From assembly GCA_037042915.1 (NCBI GenBank), contig CM073193.1:434001-498000 (forward strand): a stretch of DNA of 64,000 bases, read 5' to 3'. The position numbers and the translations under genes are program-made. Positions within the stretch are counted from its first letter, which is position 1. Each line of letters starts with the position of its first letter. The DNA comes from Auricularia sp. M13 (Eukaryota; Basidiomycota; Agaricomycetes; Auriculariales; Auriculariaceae). The notes below the pieces were generated by a model that searched no databases, was not told the origin of the DNA, and was given only the letters and a program-made list of their open reading frames with translations. Below, piece after piece: positions 13,332 through 24,929 of the stretch.

Positions 13332-14329
13332 CTTCTCGCCCAGAGTCCAAAGGTGCGACGGGTGGGCAGGGCGCGGGCGGGGAGGGGAAATCAGGATAGG
13401 GGGATCGAAGGATTGCGCCAGATGCGCGGCTTTTATTTATCACGGCAGGTTCGAGGAGGTGAGGTCGCTCCGATTACCTCACAGGTCCGCCTGCTCAGGA
13501 AGCTCGCCGCGCGAAGCTTTGTGTCAAGCTGCCCGCTTCGAAGCTTTGATAACTTCCTGTCCATCGTCGTGTCCGCGGCGGCCGGGAGCGTCTAAGCCTC
13601 TGGCGTCCGCGGAGAACGCAGTGACGATTGCCTGCGTTGTAACGGTCGTCTTGTCGCGCAGAGAGGATGAGCAGACGGCGCCGAATCCGTGCACCGGGCC
13701 TGCGTTCTTTCGGCGGATACGGTGCGATGACCCGGGCGTGCATCGTGATCTTCATATCCGGCCCGAAGAAAGGCACACTGGCAGAAAGCACATCAGATTC
13801 AGAACGCCGACGCGGGCATAAACAGCTCACCGAAAACGAAAAACCGATAGGATAAAGTGCAGATGAACCCTAGAGCCCATCGCTGCTCGCAGACCCCGTG
13901 TACGCTCGCCCAAGCCGGGATCCCATGGTCGATATCGTCTTGGTCGGACAAGCGAAGTCGGTATCCGGATAGAATGTAGAGCTTTGAGGGCGCGGTCCGC
14001 AATTGTCAGCGTTCGCCCTTTTCGACGCCAGCAGCGGTCCACGCCGCCGTTCCCAGGTTATCATCCTGCGCAGCGCCGGTCGGGATTGGCCGCCTGCATA
14101 GTGAATAGACAACGGGGAACGCGGCAGGCTCCTATATCCGTTTGGCCGTAGCGCAAATCTGCTTTCATTCGGTGCGCCCAGCAGAACGAGTGAGCGCCCT
14201 GGCGGCGAGCCGTTGTGCACGATGCTCGGTTTGTAGCCCTCCCGTCTCCAGCTCAAGACCCTCTCCGCCGCAGCCCAGCAAGCGGATCGCGGGGCATGTG
14301 GGCCTCGCGCGGGAGCGGGTGGGACCTCA
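13332..14329. other. Intergenic between aminotransferase and repeat array
   Basis: GC-rich 1-kb stretch with many overlapping short frames on both strands, none with a recognisable domain or splice pattern. It is the unique left flank of the 19-kb array; its sequence is not found at the other R borders. Confidence 0.5.
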
Positions 14330-16531
14330 AGTCTGCGGGGAGTCACGGGCAGACTCCAGAGCCAGATGTCGACGCGCCATCGACTGTTTGTAGACGTGCC
14401 ACTGTGAAGCTGATCGTCCCAACGTCCAGGCTACTCTTAATTCAGCGCAAAGAAAAGAACCCGGAAAATGAATAAAAGCGCACCGTGATAGTAGACAAGC
14501 CGAATTCGCCGTCCTATCAGGCCGCTACGACTTGCGTAGTCGCCAGCGCGTACATCATGTCTTGCGCTGTAGGATGTTCTTCTGCCGGCCTAGACGCGTG
14601 GAAAGAACGTGGTATGCAGGATGCGTGGTGGACGCGTGCGCGCTTGCTCTCCATCGGCGCGCAGAGTGTATCCAACGGCCTTAGCCAGAGGAAAGAGGCG
14701 TCTCTGCCAGTGAACGACCCCTGCGCAGCCCGCTCAGGCAATGCGCACAATGATCCCTGCCTGCCTAGAAACGACGAGCGCAGAGGCCACAGTCTGTCTG
14801 CTGTCTGAAGCTCATCCTACAGGCGCTCCGAGTCAGCAAGACCCCCAGCGCCACACGCCAGCCCGACGCACACAATACATCCCGCCCTCAAAAATCTGCG
14901 AGCAAGAACCGGCAAGAACCGTGGTTCAATTGATCAACGAGGCGTGCCCGACGCAATGAAATGGAATTTGGAGGTCACGCACGTGAGGAAAAAGGCCTGA
15001 TTCGCGCTTTGCAACTCCGATGCTCATCATTCGTTCTTGCTCTCATTCTCCTCCTCGTTCCCTCTTTCAGCCTCATTTTTTCCACATCATATCCGTGACT
15101 CAGGAGGCTGGCGGACGCAGAGACTTGGCTTTCTGAACTTTGACGCTCCAAACCACTGTGCGATTGCAATACTGAGCAACTCCAACGCCTAGATACTCTA
15201 AATTACATATACCCAATAAAGCTACAATTTACAGTATTCAAAGCCCAGATAAGACACGCGATCTATGTACTTGTCGATGTGTACGGTACCTACAAACACA
15301 GGAAAGCAAAAAAAAGCAAGAGGAGAGATCTACCGGAAACTCTACGCAGGGCCTACGACGTGCGCGCCGGGCAACAGCCACCTAAACGTGACGCTGACCC
15401 TGGTACCGCGCTCAATCGTCTCCGCGTCCGCATTGCACGTGTCCTCCACGACATCGCACGTGCGCGCGGGAATGCCATGCGACCACTCGTACCGCGCCGC
15501 GCCCTCCATGGCCAGCACGCTGCGCTCGGGGAGGTACACCTCCTCCGTGCGCGAGCCGTCGGCGGCGGAAGCGGGCGCAAAGGCCATGGCGCACCCGCTG
15601 CCGAGGCTGACGCCCACGATGCCGTCGCCGTAGCGCCCCAGCAGGTCCACGTGCGGGCTGATGCCCTCGCCCGGCGCGTATCGGTTGACGATCGCCTGGC
15701 GCGCGCTGCCGTCTGAGCGTGGGGCGAATAACAGGTCGTGGGTGTCTTTGCTCAGCACCGGCGCTAGCAGGGCGGACGTATGCTCGAGCAGAGCGTCGAG
15801 CGGCGCGGGGAGACTATCCGTCGGACGTGTGAAGAGCATGATCTGGTTGCGAGGGGAGTTGGCGGGAAAGTACTGCGCGTTGAGCTGAGCGAGGACGGAC
15901 GACGCGAGCGGGCCGGGGAGCAGGAGCGCCGGGTCGAAATGTAGACCTGGGATGGCGGGCGCTGTGCGACGCACGGGAACCGGCTCGTCAAAGAGCGAGC
16001 AGGCGTCGTCGTCGTTGTCTGCGGTGAGCTCTGACGTTGCAACCGCAGCCGCGTGGTGCGGCATTTGGACAGGCTCGTCGAACAGCGAGTCCGTCCCGTC
16101 CTCTTCGTCGTCGCTAAATGGCCAGTCATCCCACGGCGGTTCGAGCGGCGACGACGCGCTGTCGCTCATATCGTACGCCGCGACAGAGACGGCTGGGTAC
16201 ACGTACCCGTCGAAGTTCTGCCGGTGCCAGCGCCGCGTCAGCAGCCTGCGCCGCAGCGGCAACGACGGCACATACGGTGATGATGCGAGCCAGTCGCGGT
16301 TTGGTGTTCGTAGGCGTGACGGTCACGCTATCGTTTCTCGCGCGTTTTGCACTGGCGTTGGCGCCGTCCAAGTCACCGGAGGCCTTGCGCTTGAGCATCG
16401 CACTTGCTGGCGGGTATCTGCGGCGAGTTACAGGGCGGGGACAACGACATGGCGAATATGCGTTTACCTCCGACGCCCTGCTCGCCGTAGGAGGTCGGGA
16501 GGAGATGGTCGTGGTTGAGGGGCAAGGGACG
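14330..16531. repeat. R copy 1
   Basis: Left-most R. It starts at a hairpin, AGTCTGC-12 nt-GCAGACT, and ends at 'aggggcaagggacg'. The first ~170 bp differ from copies 2 and 3 by roughly 11 substitutions and a ~15-nt indel; the rest is close to copy 2. Carries AlkB-like gene copy 1. Confidence 0.9.
15342..16398 (-). CDS. AlkB-family 2OG-Fe(II) dioxygenase, copy 1
   Basis: Two exons, 16398-16276 and 16217-15342, joined in phase over a GTATGT...CGGCAG intron, give 332 aa. Exon 1 starts MLKRKASGDL and contains KRK and KRAR clusters, a plausible bipartite nuclear signal. Residues ~42-130 are acidic and disordered, with 'SLFDEPV' twice. The C-terminal half is the catalytic jelly roll: 'IVNRYAPGEGISPHVDLLG' gives N219, Y221 and the iron ligands H230 and D232; 'SLGSGCAMAF'; 'YEWSHGIPAR' gives iron ligand H288; 'RVSVTFRW' gives R314 for 2-oxoglutarate and R320. 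All metal and cosubstrate residues are present, so it is likely active. AlkB proteins oxidatively demethylate nucleic acids or proteins; the substrate is unknown here. An unspliced start at 16271 gives 309 aa but a less natural N-terminus. Confidence 0.85.
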
Positions 16532-18900
16532 GCTGTCGACGCGCATGTCACGGGAAGAGCAAGACTTCTGTGGCGCGGAGATCGCCGCGTCTTGCACTTG
16601 CACCGCAACCAAACACTCGCCGACCTCGCCCTTCACGACCGTCGACTGGCCTCTGACGCCGGCGTCAATCTACTCGCGGCCCGGACGCGACCTCTTCACG
16701 ACGACATCGTCCGCAGCTCCGACCTGCGCTCGCTGCTTCACCGCGGCGAGCGCGATGCTGCCTGCCAGCGCTGCACGCTCTGGGGCGCACAGGCGACGAC
16801 AAGCTTCACGGCCCGTCAATCCCCGATGCTCGACGCAGAGCTACGTCGTGCACGACGCCGACAGCGCTCGCCCTCATCACTTGCGGCAACGATGACCGCC
16901 GTTGCGCACGCCCATCGACTCCGTCCGCACCTCCCGCACTACCACCAGCTGCGCGCGGCGCGCCTGTTCTCGGCGCCGGCAGCGTGCTCGCCGATGGCGG
17001 TGGCATCTGCAACGTCTCCGAGCTGCTTGCTCGCCGTCGCGCAGAGCAACGCCAAGCGCGGCAACGAGCAACACGGAACGCCAGAGCGTCATCCTCGACA
17101 ATTCTTTGCGCGTCACCAATCCCCGCGTTCGACGGTACGAGCCCGCCGCGCGCAGACCTTGGCTGTCGTTTGCTCGCTGCCGCCAAGCATCGTCAAACCG
17201 CCCATTTGGCCAGCCTGATTTGGGACCAGACGGACCCTGTCCACCTCTATCCCATGCCCGCCACCAAATTTTGCCAGTGCAAACCTGCAACGCCCGCGGT
17301 TGCTCATGTGGCCGAGCCCGCCTCGGCCGGTACCGCTCGTCTCCTCCACATCGACCAGCCTGTCAAATTGCGACGTAAACAACATGCCTGCACGCGCCTC
17401 TTCGAGACCTTCAAGTACGTACCATTTTCGTCGAGAACGGTCAACATTCATTTAATATCGCTTTGCTCATCGTCTCGCTCGTAGTGCTCGAAATTTTCGT
17501 TCAATTCCTTCGCGGCATTCGCAGCTGATTGTCCCAAAACACCCCTATCGAATGGTATGTTTGAATTCTGTTTATCTTTAATGACTTGTTTGCTCACGGA
17601 TTATTTTGCTCAAGTGACCGCCAGCCGCAACGCGCGATCACGATCAACGCCCCTTCAGCGCCAAATGCGGCCAGAAGACGATTTATAGGTGAGCCCCGTG
17701 CCACCAGAATCGTTCAACTGCGCGCTCAGAGCATGTTGCGACTTTGACAGCCTTGGCAGGCGGGCGCGGTCGCAACATGCGATCGCGGCGAATTTTCTTT
17801 CTGGGCAGCTCAAAATGCCTCAAGATCGACGCCTTCCATCACCTGAGCTGTCCCAAGCCGTTAGAAAGCGCGCGCAAGACGCGGTTCACGATGGGTCGCT
17901 CTGGATGGCCGACGAGCACACCACCGGCACGATCTCGCCAATCGTACCTCACCGGCGCTCAAAAACGGTCGCGGGCCACAGAATGGATGTACGTGAGCAC
18001 GCCCGGCCCATTATATCCTGCGGCTTTGATTTCCTGGACCGTAGGAAGCCCCGTTCGGCAGTCAGTTTCGGCTCAAGACGGAAATTCGCACTCACCGCGC
18101 GTCAGGGCGACAAATCCCGCGTACGACCGCGGCTTGAGTTCGGCCAATTGTCGCCCTCTGCGCCCCTGCCGACAAAGTTCGCCCCGGTGCGGCGCGCGCC
18201 GCGGCGAGTCGGTGTGCGCGCAGCCGGAGTGCCTGTCGCAAGTCTGAGCGGTCAGTGCAGTATTCCGCCATTCCGAGTTCATTTACGCACTCGCTGACAT
18301 GCGCCCAGTGGCCCGCGACCGCGCCGAGCGCTGTGGGAAGAGGTGCGCGATTGGGTGTCCTCCCGTGCCGACCGACACGACTCGCGACCTCGCGCATTCC
18401 GCGGCCGGGGATCCACTCACCTGATTACAGCGCATCTATCCCACGCGCTCGGAACGCGCGCCTCGATGCCCCTCGACCGCGGCCGTCTTCGACGCGTCCG
18501 AGCGAGCCTGGACACGCGCGCAGCCAGCGGCCGATTTCGACGCGGCTCGCGGTCGGATGGACGCCTGGGATGGTGCACGCGTGTCAGACTGCGGCGCTAC
18601 GGCTCCGGGAAGCGTGTACGTACCGTTTTGCGTAGGTGCTGCAATACACAGTTTTTGTTTTTTTGGCAACTTCATCGCGATTGCGCTGCGTCCGCCGTCG
18701 AAATTGGCGCTGAAGCATGTGTTCTGCGTGCGTATGTGAGCGCTGACGGCGAAAATGGTGAAGGGCTGAATGGGCATTGCACGAACCTGCGTCGACCGAG
18801 GGCGGTTGGCCGCGCGCGCCGAACGTGACTGCACGACCGATGCATCAGCGCGGGAAGGATGCATATGTCATGGATGCCGATAGCCCACCTGAGTGCCAGG

Positions 18901-18999
18901 GATGCGTTGCCTATCGTCGTGCTTGACTGACATGAAGGAGATGCGGCTGCCGATTGAATGGGCTGCCCAATGTTGAACGTACAACAACGGGCACATACC
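18901..18999. repeat. Short direct repeat inside X, unit 1
   Basis: Begins 'gatgcgttgcctatcgtcg' and ends 'gtacaacaacgggcacatacc'. Both ends recur in unit 2 at 19080-19174; the middle is diverged. On the minus strand each unit begins GGTATGTGCC, resembling a splice donor, so this could be a duplicated intron/exon piece. The pair is present again in X copy 2. Confidence 0.7.
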
Positions 19000-19079
19000 A
19001 GAAGAATTCTACGATGACCTTGTGAGTGTTGGCGTGGATAGGGTGGGTGCAAGACGTCCAGACGCATGTGGCGATTGGA

Positions 19080-19174
19080 GATGCGTTGCCTATCATCGCC
19101 TGCGAGGGAGACGGGTGAAGCTGCCGATCGAGTGAGTTCACGCCGTAGTGAAAGTACAACAACGGGCACATACC
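19080..19174. repeat. Short direct repeat inside X, unit 2
   Basis: Partner of 18901-18999, with 'gatgcgttgcctatcatcg' at the start and the identical 'gtacaacaacgggcacatacc' end; the spacing between units is about 175-180 nt. Confidence 0.7.
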
Positions 19175-22100
19175 TATAGTGGCTCTGACAGGCTGTGATG
19201 ACGCGTCAGTACTGTTTGCGATAGCAAGATATTGAGATGCTTACGGCCACCGATCGAAAGAACTGAACTGCTGGGAAACGCGACGGTTGTGTTGCTCACG
19301 GTGCGTTTTGCGCGGCGAGGTCAGCTTATCCTGAATGCATTCCAGGAGATGATGATGTATCAGATGCGTGTCACACCAATTGGATTATAGAACTCACCGA
19401 GACCTTACGACGATGAGCGAAAGACGGCGAGCATGGTCGGCGAAGTGTGTCGACAGCGAGCTGCCAGTGAGCGCACTATCGACCTGCGAGCGAGCAGCGA
19501 CGATCTCGACGCGCAAGCGGCAGTGACGAGGCCATCGCAGAATGACTGAGCGTTGCAGAGCGGAGAGCGAGGGCCGGAGAGGAGGGAGAGGAAGACCCGA
19601 TGCTGGCCTTGACCCGTTTCCGGGGCTCCCTTTATACCCTCTCCGGACGCCCGTGCCGCCCGTATCTCTGCCGGCGCACGGCTGAGCAGGCGTACGTAGA
19701 CGCAATCGTACGATGCGTCGCGGTGGGAAGCGCGAAGACTCGGCGCCGAGTCTGCCGGTGTGTCTGTGCAACGAGGTTTAGCCACCCCAACTCCGTTTCG
19801 GCGAGCATTCCGCGCCGCCCAACTGCCCTGCTCACTCCCTCTTGTCATCGCAGTCGTCGATAGGCACCCTCAATCAAAATAAGCGCCCGTAGTTCTCAGA
19901 GGTGGGGATAGGGGTCCCCTATACCCTCTGGACCGCGAAAAATGCGCTAGAGCGCGGGCACCGCACAGGCGCATTTGGACGCGTCTTCGCAGCTTCTCTG
20001 ATGCGTGATCTACCGGAGATTGATGGCCGTGTGATGAGAAAGCCGTGAAACCAGGAGAAAGTGCGTAATTTGCGAAATGCGTCGTTGGTGCAGATCCCGG
20101 CTCTCGCCTCATTTCTCAGCAATTTAGCGGGTTTCTAAGCTGATTACAGACGCCAAGGCCTATGCACAGCAGGTGACGTATACTGACCGCGGATTCCGGT
20201 CGCTGAGGGTGAGATCTGGGCCGTTGTTACTGCGACGAGCGGAGTTTCTACGCGGCTTCGGAGTCCGCTCCCGCACGTGCAAGTTGATTTTCAGGCACTC
20301 CCGGGCGTCCACAGCGTCACCTCCGCCGCGCGAACACGCACGGGAGGCTTTAAGTAGGCAATATAAGCTCACGCACCCACTACCACGCAAAAATAGGAAC
20401 TGAGGCATCATTTCTGCTAGTCAACCCGACCACCGCTCGCTTTGGCGAGCGCTGGCGGGCCATCTACACGCATAAATCATGATTCCCCGTGTATTAGACC
20501 TTATTATAGTTGTAATCGAGCTTGAGGAAAGGAAATTTTTGCTTGGTTGTCTTAGGGCCTATCCACGGACTCAGAAGTTCAATGCATGCGCTGCGGGCAC
20601 TTCATGCGGCGGCTGAAAACATTTCGGCGCATTGACGTTACTTCTAATATTAGACGCCATGCATTGAATACATTTAATGAGGTCCTGAGTGCCGTCAAGT
20701 GGGGAACCATGAGGAAAGCATGCATGACTCAATTGTAAGCTCTTGGGTTCCGTTGTAGCTCCCAAGCTGCCCCAAATGAGCTCATACGATAGCCTTAGAT
20801 CTGATATGAAACCGGGTCCGAGGAGATGCGCTCCCGCGAGCCCAAACTGTGGGTGTTGCAACTGTGGGAAATCAGTTGATTTGTGACAACCTTTGCTGCG
20901 TAGGCAAACACGGACCTCGGGCTGGCTGTGGCAATGCGTTCGGCAAAGACGTGGAGTCAAACATCCGGAGATCGCGCATGATGGAATCCGCGGCGTCCTC
21001 CAATGACTCAGCATTTCATCTCATTCGGCCACAGTACGCCTTGCTTTCTCATAAAGACCGTCTGAGAATGCGCGGGATCTATCACAGCGTGCTCAGTACC
21101 CGCCTCCTTGCTGCGACAGTGCGCATCGCGCACGACCGGCCCAAGTGCTTGCGTGACGGTCTCCGCATCCGGCGCTGGGGCGCACGACGGCAATCTCCGC
21201 ATCTCTTCCCGCAACCCTCATGATCTCGCATGGCGTCTCCACCTCCCGCTCGCGACCCTCGATTCCGGCGACTACTACGCCCCACACTGTGGCGTATACG
21301 CTGTGTGGCTTTTTTGCCAGCTGCGAGGTTGTAAGTTTTCTTGTTCTCTTGACCAGTTCACAGAATTAACGGCGCTATATTGCAGAGGGCACCGTGCGCG
21401 CACTCTCGACTTTGCACACGACTGATGGGATGTCAGTATTGGCCCGCGGTCAAAATCGAGTAAGTGCGGTTCTGTTTGCCATTCCCAATGCCCTTCGTCC
21501 GCTGGGCGGTGCTGTCGCCAGTCCGTACACGGTGACTGGAGCATCTCCAAAATGCGCACCTCCTCCACCCTCGCTCTGCCGCTCGCATTTTCTGTCCACG
21601 ACGCCGGCCCGCTGACGCTCAAAAGCTCGCGAAAAGCTTGCACGCTGATCGGATTTTCACAGGAGCGATGCCGCGCGGCGAGCGCAGCCCTGTGGAGGAT
21701 GACGCTCCGTAGGGGTGGCCATCGGGAGCACTGTGAGACCGTCGACTTCCCATCGCCTCCCCAATGGAGGCACTTCAACGACTCACTGCTTCGCACATGC
21801 AAATGCCGATGGTTCTCGTGAGGACCGCTTTGATCACTGACCTGATATCTCACCCGGCCTCTGGCGGTTACGCACACCTCTCGTGTGCGGATGCCGATAC
21901 CGCGCCGACCACGCCCGAATCACACGCTGTATGCTATTCATTCAATATAAACACCCAGTTTGTCATCGACCGTTAAGCGAGAAATTGATTCAACGGGCTG
22001 TGAGGTTAAACGCAAGCGAGCTGTGCAAGGATAACCGAACGATAGCATGCGTCACGACCGCTTGAGAACATCCTCGCAACGTGAGAGAGAAGAGCAGGTC

Positions 22101-22410
22101 GATATCAAGCAGCTTGGACCATTACTGGAACTTTCTGTCGCAGGAGAGTTGTGCACAGCGTTTGCGGAACATGCGTTTGTTAGCATTTCGCCTGAAAGCA
22201 CGTTACAGGCGACCGTTCTTGGCATTTCTCACCAAGTGCCCTCAGCGCCCTTCATGAGCAGCATTGGCGGCATTGAGGTCAATATGTGCAAGCAGAAGGC
22301 AGCTACAAAGCGTGCCAACGCACTCATGTCGCAGGGGAATCTTTGTCATTCATCACCCGGTCGATCTCACCACAGTTCCGCCCCAAGCCGGAGTAGGCGC
22401 CCGGAGAGAG

Positions 22411-22419
22411 TATATAAGG
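22411..22419 (+). promoter_or_regulatory. TATA box (TATATAAGG) in X copy 1
   Basis: TATATAAGG with a CA-rich possible start site ~30 nt downstream and an ATG at 22475 that opens a 41-codon Ser-rich frame. The same element is at 30807-30815. It lies about 300 bp before the next R copy, so a transcript from here would run into R, opposite to the AlkB gene (possible antisense). Confidence 0.4.
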
Positions 22420-22712
22420 CCTGCAAGTTCAGGCTCAGCCCATTCGTCTCTTCTCCTTTGCCTGCCGTGGTCACTATGCCTGTGTCCCGCCTGGTCCTCG
22501 TCTCACCGTCCCCTCATCGTCTTCGCCACGCATCCTCATCGTCTCACTCCTCACTCCTCTCACACCGCTTCAGTAGTTTCTTTTGTCTCTCATGTACATA
22601 GGCCTTCGGGCGGGGACCGCCTATGTCATTTTGCTCGAAGAGGAGACGTCCCCGCAACACCTAGCAGGTTTTTATGTCGTGGCAGTGTAGGAGCACAGCC
22701 ACAGAATCTCCG

Positions 22713-24929
22713 AGTCTGCGGGGAGTCACGGGCAGACTCCAGAGCCAGCTGTCGGCGCGCCATCGACTGTTGGTATACGGGCCACTGTGAAGCTGATCAT
22801 TCCAACGTCCTTAATCAGCGTTCAGGCTACTCTAATATCAGCGCAAAGACAAGAACTCGGAAAATGAATAAAAGCGCACCGTGATAGTAGACAAGCCGAA
22901 TTCGCCGTCCTATCTGGCCGCTACGACTTGCGTGTAGTCGCCAGCGCGTACATCATGTCTTGCGCTGTAGGATGTTCTTCTGCCGGCCTAGACGCGTGGA
23001 AAGAACGTGGTATGCAGGATGCGTGGTGGACGCGTGCGCGCTTGCTCTCCATCGGCGCGCAGAGTGTATCCAACGGCCTTAGCCAGAGGAAAGAGGCGTC
23101 TCTGCCAGTGAACGACCCCTGCGCAGCCCGCTCAGGCAATGCGCACAATGATCCCTGCCTGCCTAGAAACGACGAGCGCAGAGGCCACAGTATGTCTGCT
23201 GTCTGAAGCTCATCCTACAGGCGCTCCGAGTCAGCAAGACCCCCAGCGCAACACGCCAGCCCGACGCACACAATACATCCCGCCCTCAAAAATCTGCGAG
23301 CAAGAACCGGCAAGAACCGTGGTTCAATTGATCAACGAGGCGTGCCCGACGCAATGAAATGGAATTTGGAGGTCACGCACGTGAGGAAAAAGGCCTGATT
23401 CGCGCTTTGCAACTCCGATGCTCATCATTCGTTCTTGCTCTCATTCTCCTCCTCGTTCCCTCTTTCAGCCTCATTTTTTCCACATCATATCCGTGACTCA
23501 GGAGGCTGGCGGACGCAGAGACTTGGCTTTCTGAACTTTGACGCTCCAAACCACTGTGCGATTGCAATACTGAGCAACTCCAACGCCTAGATACTCTAAA
23601 TTACATATACCCAATAAAGCTACAATTTACAGTATTCAAAGCCCAGATAAGACACGCGATCTATGTACTTGTCGATGTGTACGGTACCTACAAACACAGG
23701 AAAGCAAAAAAAAGCAAGAGGAGAGATCTACCGGAAACTCTACGCAGGGCCTACGACGTGCGCGCCGGGCAACAGCCACCTAAACGTGACGCTGACCCTG
23801 GTACCGCGCTCAATCGTCTCCGCGTCCGCATTGCACGTGTCCTCCACGACATCGCACGTGCGCGCGGGAATGCCATGCGACCACTCGTACCGCGCCGCGC
23901 CCTCCATGGCCAGCACGCTGCGCTCGGGGAGGTACACCTCCTCCGTGCGCGAGCCGTCGGCGGCGGAAGCGGGCGCAAAGGCCATGGCGCACCCGCTGCC
24001 GAGGCTGACGCCCACGATGCCGTCGCCGTAGCGCCCCAGCAGGTCCACGTGCGGGCTGATGCCCTCGCCCGGCGCGTATCGGTTGACGATCGCCTGGCGC
24101 GCGCTGCCGTCTGAGCGTGGGGCGAATAACAGGTCGTGGGTGTCTTTGCTCAGCACCGGCGCTAGCAGGGCGGACGTATGCTCGAGCAGAGCGTCGAGCG
24201 GCGCGGGGAGACTATCCGTCGGACGTGTGAAGAGCATGATCTGGTTGCGAGGGGAGTTGGCGGGAAAGTACTGCGCGTTGAGCTGAGCGAGGACGGACGA
24301 CGCGAGCGGGCCGGGGAGCAGGAGCGCCGGGTCGAAATGTAGACCTGGGATGGCGGGCGCTGTGCGACGCACGGGAACCGGCTCGTCAAAGAGCGAGCAG
24401 GCGTCGTCGTCGTTGTCTGCGGTGAGCTCTGACGTTGCAACCGCAGCCGCGTGGTGCGGCATTTGGACAGGCTCGTCGAACAGCGAGTCCGTCCCGTCCT
24501 CTTCGTCGTCGCTAAATGGCCAGTCATCCCACGGCGGTTCGAGCGGCGACGACGCGCTGTCGCTCATATCGTACGCCGCGACAGAGACGGCTGGGTACAC
24601 GTACCCGTCGAAGTTCTGCCGGTGCCAGCGCCGCGTCAGCAGCCTGCGCCGCAGCGGCAACGACGGCACATACGGTGATGATGCGAGCCAGTCGCGGTTT
24701 GGTGTTCGTAGGCGTGACGGTCACGCTATCGTTTCTCGCGCGTTTTGCACTGGCGTTGGCGCCGTCCAAGTCACCGGAGGCCTTGCGCTTGAGCATCGCA
24801 CTTGCTGGCGGGTATCTGCGGCGAGTTACAGGGCGGGGACAACGACATGGCGAATATGCGTTTACCTCCGACGCCCTGCTCGCCGTAGGAGGTCGGGAGG
24901 AGATGGTCGTGGTTGAGGGGCAAGGGACG
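22713..24929. repeat. R copy 2 (recombinant)
   Basis: Left part matches copy 3: 'tatctgg' near 22912, 'agtatgtctg' near 23190, 'gcgcaacacg' at 23250. Right part from about 23706 matches copy 1, including the A8 run and the entire AlkB gene. It has a private 2-nt insertion ('gcgtgtagtc') near 22931. The switch lies between 23250 and 23706. Confidence 0.9.
23740..24796 (-). CDS. AlkB-family 2OG-Fe(II) dioxygenase, copy 2
   Basis: Exons 24796-24674 and 24615-23740; the predicted 332-aa protein is identical to copy 1, with the same iron ligands (H230, D232, H288) and 2OG-binding Arg. The upstream sequence is X copy 2, which is nearly identical to the upstream sequence of copy 1, so regulation should be the same. 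Copies 1 and 2 are a very recent duplicate pair. Confidence 0.85.

Larger units (their letters stand above)
16532..22712. repeat. X copy 1 (6.2 kb, no recognised gene)
   Basis: GC-rich unit between R copies. It holds many overlapping open frames (largest 16118-17218, 366 aa) without recognisable domains or coherent splicing. TATA-like signals: TATATAAGG at 22411 on plus, and TATAAAGG at 19636-19629 on minus. A ~95-nt imperfect repeat occurs at 18901 and 19080. Its left end is the upstream flank of AlkB copy 1, so it supplies that gene's promoter. It could be non-coding, a decayed gene region, or genes of unknown families. Confidence 0.8.

Noticed and set aside
13870-14346. 158-codon minus-strand frame left of the array
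   Set aside because: Pro/Arg/Ser-rich, overlapped by other frames, runs into the R border; no supporting signal.
15342-16398. TET/JBP-type dioxygenase linked to KDZ transposons, known from mushrooms
   Set aside because: Sequence order (N-x-Y, HxD, SLG.....F, WSHGI, RVSVTFR) is that of AlkB proteins, and no KDZ transposase motifs are nearby.
16940-17160. MCM-helicase-like string in X ('GAGSVLADGGGIC', then 'NARASSSTIL')
   Set aside because: It resembles the MCM ADGGICCIDE..NART region, but the Walker B core (DEFDK) is absent, spacing is ~13 residues short, and no Walker A or Arg finger occurs in any frame nearby. Treated as chance in GC-rich sequence.
16118-17218. 366-codon plus-strand open frame at the start of X
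   Set aside because: It overlaps AlkB on the other strand and is low-complexity Arg/Ala-rich, as expected for shadow frames in GC-rich DNA. No domain or signal peptide.
17959-18397. Possible spliced minus-strand gene in X with 'ELKPRSYAGFVALTR' and 'AAGYNGPGVLTYIHSVARD'
   Set aside because: Introns can be drawn in frame, but several alternatives fit equally well and no homology is recognised. Kept only as a reason to seek RNA data for X.
21275-21877. 200-codon minus-strand frame in X
   Set aside because: No domain, no promoter, and composition like the neighbouring shadow frames.
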